From the NCBI RefSeq assembly GCF_022808175.1, contig NZ_JALGBX010000037.1:1-63431 (forward strand): a DNA stretch of 63,431 bases, written 5' to 3'. The position numbers were made by a program, and so were the translations under genes. The notes under the pieces were generated by a model, which saw only the letters and a list, made by a program, of their open reading frames with translations, had not been told where the DNA came from and did not search any database. Below, piece by piece: positions 1 through 8,065 of this stretch; the stretch's first letter is position 1, and each line of letters opens with the position of its first letter. The stretch is from Streptomyces sp. AP-93 (GTDB lineage Bacteria; Actinomycetota; Actinomycetes; Streptomycetales; Streptomycetaceae).

Positions 1-1
1 C

Positions 2-70
2 ATCGTCCGCGGCTACTTCGGCGGCCCACACGTCCGCTACGTCCTGGACGAGAACCCCATGAGTTTCTGA
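2..70 (+). CDS. 3' end of an unidentified gene (partial)
   Basis: An open frame enters from the left edge and stops with TGA at 68-70, giving about 22 residues ending in DENPMSF. GC-biased third positions suggest real coding sequence. It is convergent with the LysM gene, whose stop lies immediately next to it at 71-73. The fragment is too short to assign a family. Confidence 0.45.
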   Translation: MVRGYFGGPHVRYVLDENPMSF

Positions 71-598
71 TCAATAGATGAGATCCGGATTCTGGATCTT
101 GTTCGTCTCGACCAGAATGTCGACCGGCACCCTCGTCGTCCCCGAGATCGCGGTGAGCGTATCGCCTGACTTGATGGTGTACGGCTTCGCCTTCGGCCCG
201 GGCTTCGTCTCGGCCGGTGCGCCCGATCCGTTGGGCTTGTCCTCGTCGCCACGACCGGGCGTCGAATCCTGACTCGCCCTGCTCTCGTCCTGCTTCCCCG
301 TGCCGCCCTCGCTCGGTTGCTGGGCGCTGCCGCCTCCGGCGTTCTTCTCGCCGGGATTCCCCGGTGCCTCGACCGGAGCGTGATTGCCCTGCAGCGCCTG
401 AATGAAGCCGCCGTCGGACGTCACGAGCTGCATCAGGCCCCATCCGGCGAAGAACGCCGCTCCACCCACCATGACGCTGGCGGCGATGAGGGGTCCGTTG
501 CCGAAGCCCATCGGGCCGGCATGACTCCCGGCAGCTGCTCTCGTCTGCGCCGACGGCTTCAATGCCGTCCCCGCTGGCCTCTGAATTGTAGCCGTCAT
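71..598 (-). CDS. Single-pass membrane protein with C-terminal LysM domain
   Basis: About 175 residues. A short N-terminal segment is followed by one membrane span (GPLIAASVMVGGAAFFAGW region), a long Gly/Ser/Pro/Glu-rich linker, and a C-terminal LysM-like module beginning YTIKSGDTLTAIS. LysM modules bind peptidoglycan, so the C-terminus is probably outside the membrane in the cell wall. The ATG at 598 was chosen because an AGAGGAG ribosome site precedes it; the frame stays open to a TTG at 676. It is divergent from the gene at 790. A role in anchoring or wall penetration for the transfer machine is inferred from the element context only. Confidence 0.7.
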   Translation of the reverse strand: MTATIQRPAGTALKPSAQTRAAAGSHAGPMGFGNGPLIAASVMVGGAAFFAGWGLMQLVTSDGGFIQALQGNHAPVEAPGNPGEKNAGGGSAQQPSEGGTGKQDESRASQDSTPGRGDEDKPNGSGAPAETKPGPKAKPYTIKSGDTLTAISGTTRVPVDILVETNKIQNPDLIY

Positions 599-677
599 CG
601 CTGCCCCAACTCCTCTGCGAATAGCGTGCGCATCCATTCTGCCCGACATCGACATTCTACTCATAACCGAATCCAAG

Positions 678-724
678 TTGATAGGATAAGGGGTTGAGTG
701 GCATTCGGAACCCTATCCAATAGG
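678..724. promoter_or_regulatory. Divergent control region with -10-like box and CCTAT/ATAGG palindrome
   Basis: This AT-rich gap lies between the divergent genes. It holds GATAGGAT at 680-687 (TAGGAT matches the usual streptomycete -10), GCATTCGG at 701-708, and the inverted repeat CCTAT-CCA-ATAGG at 712-724. The same words recur upstream of other element operons. Promoter or operator use is inferred. Confidence 0.45.
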
Positions 725-789
725 ACGCCAATGAGCCACTGAACCCCTGAACCGCCGACTGTCAGACCGAGCGAAGGAACCACACCGCC

Positions 790-1704
790 ATGGCCAACTA
801 CTCCATCTCCGCCAGCCAGATCACCGAGGGCAAGAACGTCTTCATCCGCGGGAAGCTCGGCTTCTCTGTACTCGCCCGCCTCATCGAGGGTGCGGAGCTC
901 GTCGCCAGCGACCAGCGCAGGACGACGAACGGCATGAACCCCGTCGGCAGGCCGCACACCACCGCGACGATCGTTCACGCCGAGGTCCAGTTCGCCGATC
1001 CGAACAACCCCACCCTCGAAGAGCAGTTCGTCTCCGAGCGCCGCTACGACTCCCCGAAGCGGCCCGAAACCGGACCCAACTACGCCATCGACTCCAAGGG
1101 CAGCACCCTGCCGGTCATCGCGATCCCTTCTACGAAGGGCGACGGCACCTACGACCAGGACGAGTCCGGCCAGGAGCTCGAGCAGGGCCTTGACGTCACG
1201 CTTGTGTTGCGCACCTACAAGCCGAAGAACTTCAACAACCGCGGCCTGGCCCTCGAACAGGTGATCGTTCACGAGGCGCCGCGCTACTACAATGCCGGCG
1301 GCGTAGACCAGGCTGAGCTGGCTGCACGTGGCATCGTGCTCAACGGGACGCCGCGCCCCGTTCAGGCCACTCCTGTCAGTGTTACCCCTGCGGCCGCCGG
1401 CCCGGTAGCGACCGAGGTGGAGGACGGCCTGTCCTTCCCGGCCCCGCAGCCGGCGTCCGCACCTGTGGCCGTGGCCGCGCAGTCTCCGGTTCAGACCGCC
1501 CCGGCGGCCGTCGCAGTTGCTCCCGCTCCTGCTGCCTCTCCGGCTCCTGCTCAGCAGGAGACCTTGGAGCAGAAGCTCGCGCGTCTTGAGGCCGAGAACG
1601 CCTCCCTCAAGGACGCCGGTTCGGCCGTGGGCTCGCCTGCGGCCACCGGCCCCTGGAACGGCTCCGGCCCGGCCCAGCAGGCGGGGATCACCTACCAGGG
1701 CTGA
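790..1704 (+). CDS. Hypothetical protein with SSB-like layout
   Basis: 304 residues. Residues 1-180 look like a compact beta-rich domain, including a GKNVFIRGKLGFSVLAR segment and a TYKPKNFNNRGLALEQV segment. An Ala/Pro/Val-rich linker of about 75 residues follows, then a short coiled coil (LEQKLARLEAENASLK) and a Gly-rich tail. Globular domain, flexible linker and short tail resemble single-stranded DNA-binding proteins, but I see no diagnostic SSB motif and the tail is not acidic. It heads a plus-strand block of DNA-metabolism genes, which fits a DNA-binding role. Function is not established. Confidence 0.6.
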   Translation: MANYSISASQITEGKNVFIRGKLGFSVLARLIEGAELVASDQRRTTNGMNPVGRPHTTATIVHAEVQFADPNNPTLEEQFVSERRYDSPKRPETGPNYAIDSKGSTLPVIAIPSTKGDGTYDQDESGQELEQGLDVTLVLRTYKPKNFNNRGLALEQVIVHEAPRYYNAGGVDQAELAARGIVLNGTPRPVQATPVSVTPAAAGPVATEVEDGLSFPAPQPASAPVAVAAQSPVQTAPAAVAVAPAPAASPAPAQQETLEQKLARLEAENASLKDAGSAVGSPAATGPWNGSGPAQQAGITYQG

Positions 1705-1811
1705 TCCACGCTGGCCAACGATGAGACCCCGGTACTCGCATCCGTGCAGTACGGGGGTCTTGTCTTTCTCTTCCCCTCCTGACTTATCTGATCGAAAGTG
1801 TGCGTCCCACG

Positions 1812-2858
1812 ATGACTCCATCCGACCCTCATGCCTGGTTCCCGCAGTTCTACGGCAACCCCGCGATCCGCACTCTCGCCAGTGCCTGTCGGTGGACCAT
1901 CTCCGGACAGATCGGAGAAGAGACCTCCGACGATCCCAACAAGCCGCCGAAGCGCAAGGCCCCGATCGACGTACGGCACCTGCTCGACGGCTGCATGCCC
2001 AGCTGCCAGCATGCCGGCCCGCTACGCGGAGCCTTCGCCCTGGACGAGACCTGCCTGCTCACTCTCGACGAACTCACCGCGGCGATACCGAACGCTGCGA
2101 ACGCCGCCTTCTACCTCCAAGCCCAGACTGACGGGCTGCTCGTCCTCGACGTCGAGGCCGACTGCCCGCCAGGTGTGGCCACAGAACTGCTGCGGCTGCC
2201 GGGCATCCTCTACTCGGAGCTGTCGATGTCCGGCCAGGGTTTCCACCTCGTCATGCCGCTGCCGAAGAACTTCCACGACTTCCCCGTGGCCGTCGGCAAG
2301 CGCGTCCTGCGTGAGGAACACGGCTGGTACGAGCTGCTCCTGGACCACTGGTCGACCTTCACCCGCCAGCCGGTGCCCGATCTCATCGTCGCTCACGTCA
2401 AGGCAGCAACTAGCACGCCGGCCTTCGCCTCCATCGAGGACCTCTACGCGCAGCTCGCCGTGAACGCCAGCGAGAGCTCCGGTATTTCAGCATCAGCTGT
2501 CAACACCGCCGAGGACATGCCCGACATCCCATACTCGCAGGTCATTGTCGAGCAGGCCCTGGCCGGTGCACGCCACCAGCTCCGGGATCCCGGCGATTTC
2601 AACCACGACCTGTCCCGCTGGGAGTTCTCGGTTCTCGGCTCGCTTTACGGCTGGATGCGGATGCAACTGCGCGCCTACAGCGCCCTCGGCGTGGAGTACT
2701 CGACGGGCGACATCGCGTGGTTGCTCTACAAGGCGGCGCTCGACGTCATCCCTGCGCGCCCCAAGCACAACGAGCGGCGCAACGGCCGGCCCTTCCTCCT
2801 CGACCGGGCGGCTGCGCTCGTGGCCGACCGCGAGGCCCGCTCCCCGTCGCTCGATTGA
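1812..2858 (+). CDS. Putative archaeo-eukaryotic-type primase/polymerase
   Basis: About 348 residues. The segment LLVLDVEADCPPG around residues 109-121 supplies an acidic D-x-E pair (D113, E115). Some 30 residues on, LSMSGQGFHLVMPLP carries the SGxGxH signature (H145). That order is typical of AEP (PrimPol-type) catalytic cores. An earlier CMPSC-QH segment could bind metal. The C-terminal third (from about residue 230) is helical and unassigned. ATG at 1812 was preferred over GTG at 1800, which would abut the GAAAG ribosome site. Position between an SSB-like and an HU gene supports a replication role. It could instead be an inactive AEP relative. Confidence 0.55.
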   Translation: MTPSDPHAWFPQFYGNPAIRTLASACRWTISGQIGEETSDDPNKPPKRKAPIDVRHLLDGCMPSCQHAGPLRGAFALDETCLLTLDELTAAIPNAANAAFYLQAQTDGLLVLDVEADCPPGVATELLRLPGILYSELSMSGQGFHLVMPLPKNFHDFPVAVGKRVLREEHGWYELLLDHWSTFTRQPVPDLIVAHVKAATSTPAFASIEDLYAQLAVNASESSGISASAVNTAEDMPDIPYSQVIVEQALAGARHQLRDPGDFNHDLSRWEFSVLGSLYGWMRMQLRAYSALGVEYSTGDIAWLLYKAALDVIPARPKHNERRNGRPFLLDRAAALVADREARSPSLD

Positions 2859-2895
2859 GGACGCACCTGCACGTTCGATCTCACAGGAGTCATCC

Positions 2896-3279
2896 ATGTC
2901 CCGACGTGTACGTATCACCACCAGGCTCAACACCACGGACCTCGCGCACGCGCTGGCCCTGGAACTGGGAATCAGCTACGGCGAGGCCCGCACCGCCGTC
3001 AGGTCCGTGTTCGGCCTCATCAGCCGTGCCGCGGCCGGAGGCCATGACACCGCCATCACGAACTTCGGCACGTTCGTCTCTTCCCGGACGCGGAAGCGCA
3101 TGGCGCGCAATCCGCAGAACGGAGAGCAGATCGCCGTCCCGGCCCACCAGACGGTCCGATTCCGTCCGTCTCCGCGACTTGCCCAGTCGGTGCGCAGCGG
3201 AGACTGTAAGGCCGGCATCGGCAAGCTCACCAAGGGCAGCCCGCCGGTGCGCCAGGCGTCGACCCAGGCCCTATCGTGA
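2896..3279 (+). CDS. HU/IHF-family DNA-binding protein
   Basis: 127 residues with a full HU-type fold signature. An N-terminal helical part (TTDLAHALALELGISYGEA) leads to ITNFGTFVSSRTRKRMARNP and a basic beta-arm ending VRFRPSPRLAQSV. A tail of about 30 residues beyond the usual 90-residue length is extra. HU proteins bend and compact DNA and assist replication and recombination. AGGAG lies seven bases before the ATG. A second HU-like gene is at 20,084, so the element carries two. Confidence 0.88.
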   Translation: MSRRVRITTRLNTTDLAHALALELGISYGEARTAVRSVFGLISRAAAGGHDTAITNFGTFVSSRTRKRMARNPQNGEQIAVPAHQTVRFRPSPRLAQSVRSGDCKAGIGKLTKGSPPVRQASTQALS

Positions 3280-3410
3280 CCGGCTACAGCGGGTGCGATG
3301 ACGTAACGCGCGTGTATCGGCAAACCCCTCAACGACTTCTGCCGCACCGCAACGAAGGCGACCGGCTGCGGAGGTACATCCAGCAAGACCGCGCAGTGCG
3401 GGCGACTTGA
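3276..3410 (+). CDS. Small ORF coupled to the HU gene
   Basis: A 44-residue frame begins at a GTG that overlaps the HU stop (GTGA), the usual arrangement for translational coupling. The product is basic and Arg/Gln-rich (RQTPQRLLPHRNEG, RLRRYIQQDRAVR). No family is recognised. It is supported by the overlap and amino-acid composition only. Confidence 0.35.
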   Translation: MTGYSGCDDVTRVYRQTPQRLLPHRNEGDRLRRYIQQDRAVRAT

Positions 3411-3796
3411 CCCTGGGGTCTCACCAACGCAAGATCCACGCCGATAGAGCGCTGGCGTGATCCGCTGCTGCACGAGCTTGACGCGGGTGACTGGCTGTCC
3501 GCAGCTGCAGCTGCTGCTGGCGGAGTGTGGGGCGGGTGACGAGTGCCGCGGCAAGACGCCTGAGCACCGGTCAGGGACAGAGCTGGATCGCGCGGAGCGC
3601 GATCGGGTGGCGATGTGCAGCGGAGCCCCATCGCCACCAGTCCTGGGAGTGCAGGCCTCTACCCGGATCAGTCCGCACAACGCACGGCCGCGCCACAGAG
3701 CTGCCCTTGGCCTATTCGGCCTCAACGGCACCGAGAGCCGCCCCTTCTTCTGGCACATCGCCTCTTCTCCTGCCCGCGCACAGAAAAGACATCGAC
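3411..3796. other. Gap without a convincing gene
   Basis: Short open frames exist on both strands, but none has a good ribosome site or recognisable domain. A short protein-like stretch (ERWRDPLLHELDAGDWL) near 3,445-3,495 suggests the remains of a lost gene. No terminator is evident. Confidence 0.3.
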
Positions 3797-5038
3797 ATGA
3801 AGTTCAACGACGCCCTGACGACCCTCATCAAGCAGGCCCTTGAGGTCGGCGCCACGCCCGCTCTCATGGGCGAACCCGGCATCGGCAAGTCCAGCTTCGT
3901 CGAGGACCTGGCCTACTCCATGGGCACGCAGGCCTTCACGCTGCCGTGCAACCAGCTCGCCGACAAGGCCGACCTCACCGGTGCCCGCCTGGTGCAGTAC
4001 ACCAAGGACGACGGCACGCAGAGCTACAAGCAGGTCTTCTACCCGCACCAGGTGATCCAGGAGTGCATCGACTACGCCGAGAAGAACCCGCGCGAGTGGC
4101 CGATCCTCTTCCTCGACGAGATCAACCGCACCACCTCCGACGTCACCTCAGGCGCGCTGACCCTCGTCACGCTGCGCCGTATGGGGTACGTCGAGCTGCC
4201 CAAGAACGTCCGCATCGTCGTGGCCGGCAACGACAAGGGCAACGTCACCTCACTCGACGAGGCAAGCCTGTCCCGCTTCGCGATCTTCCGCGTCGAGCCC
4301 GACGCCGCCACCCTCATGTCCGTCCTCGGCGACAACATCAACCCCTGGGTGAAGACGGTGCTCACGCAGTACCCCGGGCTCATCTTCCAGAAGTCGACGC
4401 CCGAGGCCATCGTCGCCGACGGCCAGGACGACGACGACAACGGCAACGTCACGATGGCCGAGCTGTTCGACGGCGGCGAGGAGATGAACCAGCTCACCAC
4501 GCCGCGCACCATCGACAACGTGTCGAAGTGGCTCAACGCGGCCGACCAGCAGCAGCTGACGCAGTACCTGGCGACCCCGATCCAGATCGGCGACCGCGAG
4601 ACTACGCTGCTGAACGAGGCCATCGAGGCCTACGTCGGAGACACCATGTTCACCACGCAGCTCGTGGCCACCATCGCCCAGGACCTGGCGAACAACGCCG
4701 GGGGCGTGCAGCAGCGCCGGGTGAACGTCCCGAAGCCGAACTGCTACCAGAGTCTGAAGGCCGCGGCGACCGTGACCGACATGGCCGCGGTCGTCGTGAC
4801 GCTGACCGACAACGAGAAGTCCGGGTCGCTGCTGTACGCGCTCAAGGAGAGCAAAGACAACGCGCGCCTCATCGAGCAGCTGGCCCAAGCCATGACCCAG
4901 ATCGAGCCGGAGCACACCCGCACGCTCATCGAGTTGGTGACCAGCCAGCAGATCGACCGCCAGAACCTGGAGGCCTTCATGGAGACCGACGCTCCGATCG
5001 TCAACCAGGCCAAGCCGGTCCTCTCGGCCTTCCTCTGA
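3797..5038 (+). CDS. MoxR-type AAA+ ATPase
   Basis: 413 residues. Walker A is GEPGIGKSS at 25-33 and Walker B is ILFLDE at 103-108, followed by sensor segments (IVVAGNDKG) and an arginine context (SLSRFAIFRV). The C-terminal 150 residues are helical. MoxR ATPases act with von Willebrand A (VWA) proteins to remodel or mature protein complexes. The next gene encodes such a VWA protein, the expected pair. ATG 3,797 was chosen because the conserved N-terminus begins there; the longer frame from 3,527 starts in non-conserved sequence. The client protein is unknown. Confidence 0.85.
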   Translation: MKFNDALTTLIKQALEVGATPALMGEPGIGKSSFVEDLAYSMGTQAFTLPCNQLADKADLTGARLVQYTKDDGTQSYKQVFYPHQVIQECIDYAEKNPREWPILFLDEINRTTSDVTSGALTLVTLRRMGYVELPKNVRIVVAGNDKGNVTSLDEASLSRFAIFRVEPDAATLMSVLGDNINPWVKTVLTQYPGLIFQKSTPEAIVADGQDDDDNGNVTMAELFDGGEEMNQLTTPRTIDNVSKWLNAADQQQLTQYLATPIQIGDRETTLLNEAIEAYVGDTMFTTQLVATIAQDLANNAGGVQQRRVNVPKPNCYQSLKAAATVTDMAAVVVTLTDNEKSGSLLYALKESKDNARLIEQLAQAMTQIEPEHTRTLIELVTSQQIDRQNLEAFMETDAPIVNQAKPVLSAFL

Positions 5039-5049
5039 TCGCTCGCTCA

Positions 5050-5122
5050 CCGGTGGTGGGGGCCGCTGCGGGCTGCAGTCCTTGCTGCACCTCCCCACCA
5101 CCGGCGGCGCCAGGGCGCCGCC
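5050..5122 (+). terminator. Two strong hairpins between the MoxR and VWA genes
   Basis: A 12-bp inverted repeat (CCGGTGGTGGGG at 5,050-5,061 and its complement at 5,093-5,104) is followed by a 9-bp stem GGCGGCGCC/GGCGCCGCC (5,103-5,122). There is no U-tract. It may attenuate transcription or protect the mRNA ends of a MoxR-VWA transcript. Confidence 0.55.
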
Positions 5123-5148
5123 TTGTCCTCAGAAGGAGACCACGACCT

Positions 5149-6834
5149 ATGACGATCACCGTCACGAACCAGAAGCCGGCCGTACTCGACGCACTGCACA
5201 CGATCTTGTGCACCGGTGACTACGACCCGATGCCGGCGATCCGGCAGACTCTCGTCGACCCGCTGCTGGAGCCGCTGAACCCCAACGCCCCAGCGAGCAT
5301 CACCGACGCCCAGGGTGCCGATCTGACGGGGGACATCCCGGATCTGGTCCTGAGCTGCCTCGGCGACACGCTGAACGTGGCCGGCGAGCAGACGGTCAAG
5401 GAGGTGCTCGGGCAGACCCTGATCAACTTCGACCAGGGCACACCGCTGCCGGTTGCCGAACTCTTCGCCGTCCAGGCCGGGCAGCAGAACAAGATGCCCG
5501 CGCCCTCCCCGCGGGTGCTCTACACCGCTCAGGCTGATGTCCTCCCCGCCGCGAAGGCTTTGCTGGCGGGGACCGGCGACGAGAGCGCCTTCTTCGCATC
5601 GATCGCCTACACCTTCCACCCCGACGCCCTCGGGTTCTGGTTCCAGTCCTCCGCGGCCTTCGACGACTTCAAGATCTGGCTGTCCCAGCAGATTCAGACG
5701 ATGGCCAGCGCGCTGCCGCCGACCACCACCAAGCTGCTAAACGACTTCACAGCCCTGTCCCTGAAGGGGCTCACCGAATCGCTGCTGGTGCGCAAGGACG
5801 ACTCTGACGCCAACGATGAGCACTCCTTCGCTCGGGTGCTCGTGCACATGCTCATGAACTACGTCGAGCAGCGGCGAGCCCAAGCCAGCCAGCAGAAGAC
5901 TGCACTGGACACCGGCGTTCTGCCGTTCACGGTCGGAGAGCTGTTCTGCCCGCGCGCCCTCGTCCTGGTCAACGTCGAGGCCCACGCCCGGGCCACCGCG
6001 GCGAAGATCACGGGGGAGTGGAACCTCATCAACCAGTCGCTGGCTTCGCCAGTAAAGGTTGTCTCGAACACGTCACTGTCCAAGCTCACGTCGCTGCCAC
6101 GGGCCGCCGCCCGGGCCGCCGCCCTGGGAGCTAAGCAGCAACCGGGCCAGCCTGGCAGCCGTAGCGCCCAGGTGGCGTTCCGCAAGCAGCCGCCGAGCAA
6201 GCTCGACCTGTTCAAGGACATCACCCGTGTGCTGCGCCGGATGGGCAAGGTCAACAGGTCGCAGAACATCTTCCGCACGACGAAGGCGACCTTCCTCAAG
6301 GCCAACCGCCGGACCCCGGACGACTTCAACAAGCCCGGCCGGATCACCTCGGTGCAGTACATGCCCGACCTGCACATCTACATCGACACCTCCGGCTCGA
6401 TCTCCGAGGAGAACTACCAGGAGGCGGTCATGATGCTCATCCGGATCGCCAAGAAGCTCAACATCAACCTGTACTTCAACTCGTTCAGCCACTTCCTGTC
6501 CCAGGAGGTGATGCTGCGCACGGAGAACAAGTCGACGGCTCAGATCTGGAAGGAGTTCCGCAGGATCCCGAAAGTCACGGGCGGAACCGAGTACATGCAG
6601 ATCTGGCAGTACATCAACGTCAGCCGGGTGCGCCAGCGCAGGCTCTCCCTCATGATCACCGACTTCGAGTGGTCGCCGCCGTCCAAGCGTCAGGACCACC
6701 CGAAGAACCTGTACTACGCGCCGTGCTCCGCCATGGACTGGCCGACCATGGTGGACCTGGCCAAGCGCTACGCAGACTCGATGAAGCACATCGACCCGAG
6801 CATCCGGCAGAGGCTCCTCGGCATGGTCGTCTGA
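5149..6834 (+). CDS. VWA-domain protein, MoxR partner
   Basis: 561 residues. The C-terminal third is a von Willebrand A domain with an intact MIDAS metal site: DTSGS at 413-417, the threonine in GGTEY (about 480) and the aspartate in ITDFEW (about 505). The first 370 residues are helical and unassigned, with a basic, Ala/Pro-rich joint before the VWA part. AGAAGGAG precedes the ATG. A longer frame from 3,946 is the shifted shadow of the MoxR gene and was excluded. Together the two genes form a MoxR-VWA chaperone-like system; what it acts on is not visible. Confidence 0.85.
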   Translation: MTITVTNQKPAVLDALHTILCTGDYDPMPAIRQTLVDPLLEPLNPNAPASITDAQGADLTGDIPDLVLSCLGDTLNVAGEQTVKEVLGQTLINFDQGTPLPVAELFAVQAGQQNKMPAPSPRVLYTAQADVLPAAKALLAGTGDESAFFASIAYTFHPDALGFWFQSSAAFDDFKIWLSQQIQTMASALPPTTTKLLNDFTALSLKGLTESLLVRKDDSDANDEHSFARVLVHMLMNYVEQRRAQASQQKTALDTGVLPFTVGELFCPRALVLVNVEAHARATAAKITGEWNLINQSLASPVKVVSNTSLSKLTSLPRAAARAAALGAKQQPGQPGSRSAQVAFRKQPPSKLDLFKDITRVLRRMGKVNRSQNIFRTTKATFLKANRRTPDDFNKPGRITSVQYMPDLHIYIDTSGSISEENYQEAVMMLIRIAKKLNINLYFNSFSHFLSQEVMLRTENKSTAQIWKEFRRIPKVTGGTEYMQIWQYINVSRVRQRRLSLMITDFEWSPPSKRQDHPKNLYYAPCSAMDWPTMVDLAKRYADSMKHIDPSIRQRLLGMVV

Positions 6835-6854
6835 CCCTGCATCCCCCAAGAACA

Positions 6855-6905
6855 GCCAAGAGCGGTGCCGTGCGGCCAACTCCGTTGACCGGCACCGCTC
6901 TTGGC
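6855..6905 (+). terminator. Terminator hairpin after the VWA gene
   Basis: A perfect 16-bp inverted repeat (GCCAAGAGCGGTGCCG at 6,855-6,870 with its complement at 6,890-6,905) closes the MoxR-VWA operon. It lacks a U-tract, as many Streptomyces terminators do. Confidence 0.75.
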
Positions 6906-6963
6906 GACGCTGACTTCCTCTCTCAAACATCACGCCGAGCAACCCGCACTGAAGGAACCTCCG

Positions 6964-7915
6964 ATGCGAATCCCCGCGGATGTGCTCGCAGCCCTGTCAG
7001 GCCGTACCAAGACTGATGGCCATCGCCTGACGCTCGTCGGCCCCCGATTGCCTCCCGCCCTGTACCAGCGTGTCAACGAGGTACTCGAAGCGGTCGGCGG
7101 TCGGTGGACGAAGGCTGAGAGTGCGCACCTCTTCTCTGTCCGCGCCGCCGAGGCGCTCGCCCCAGTGCTCACCACCGGTGAAGTCGTGACCCCGGGGGAG
7201 AAACGCACCCTCGCTCAGTACTTCCCCACACCCGCACCCGTTGCCGGCCGCCTCATCGCCCTGGCCGCCCTTGAGCCCGGCATGACTGTGCTGGAGCCGT
7301 CCCGCCGGCTCCGGTGCCATAGCCACAGCAGCAGCCCGCGGCGCGATCGTGGACTGCATCGAACGGGACCCCAGCTACGCCACTGTCCTGTCCGATAAAC
7401 ATGTGGCACGCCGGGTGCTGGTCGCCGACTTCCTCACGGTCCCGGTCGAACCCCGCTTCGACCGGGTGCTGATGAACCCACCGTTCACCCGTGGCACCGA
7501 CATGGCCCACGTTGCCCACGCCCTACGGTTCCTGAAACCGAACGGGCTCCTGGTGTCGGTCATGTCGTGGACCGTCACTGAACAGACCGACAGCACGGCA
7601 GCCTTCCGAAAGCTCGTGGAACAGCCTGGTGGCCACGTCGAAGCACTTCCGGCCCGGGCGTTCGCCCAGTCCGGGACGACCGTCGACACCGTCCTTGTCG
7701 CTATTCCGGCCACTCGTCCGGGCGGCGCGCGACCGACGGTCTGGCCGGTGCATGACATCCCTGTTGGGGATGCGGAAGAACTCAGAAGCCCCGCCGACAT
7801 CGCCGCGGAGATCGTCTCTGATCTTCGCAAAGCCGTCGCCGCTTTCGAGAAGGTGGCCAGCGGGCTCACCAGATCTGCGCCCACCACCGTGCCAGACGAC
7901 ATCGAGGTCAGCTGA
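6964..7915 (+). pseudogene. DNA adenine-type methyltransferase split by a frameshift
   Basis: The first frame (from ATG 6,964, after GAAGGA) runs to motif I and ends in nonsense. Dropping one C from the CCC at 7,301-7,303 restores EPSAGSGAIATAAAARG, the S-adenosylmethionine site, and continues in frame to 7,915 through NPPF, the catalytic motif of N6-adenine/N4-cytosine methyltransferases. The repaired protein has about 316 residues, with an N-terminal domain (residues 1-90) that may bind substrate. No restriction enzyme lies beside it. Either the gene is dead, or this is a base-calling error at a C run. The rest of both halves is well preserved. Confidence 0.75.
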
Positions 7916-7935
7916 CCACGCCGCTCGTCGAAACC

Positions 7936-7959
7936 GTCAAGAGCAGTGCCGCTTTTGAC
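7936..7959 (+). terminator. Hairpin after the methyltransferase
   Basis: GTCAAGAGC and GCTTTTGAC pair over nine positions with one G-U pair around a six-base loop. It resembles the hairpin at 6,855 in both position and sequence (CAAGAGCrGTGCC). Confidence 0.5.
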
Positions 7960-8065
7960 GACCCCTGGCTTTCCCTCTCACTCATCCATATCCCTGCTCG
8001 GGACACCGTGGCGCATCCACCCAGCGCGCCACCACGCCGAGCGACCCGCACCGAAGGAGGACCCG

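Noticed and set aside
3946..5148. N-terminal extension of the VWA gene to 3,946
   Set aside because: The extension overlaps the MoxR gene in another frame and is Arg/Pro-rich. A strong ribosome site marks ATG 5,149.
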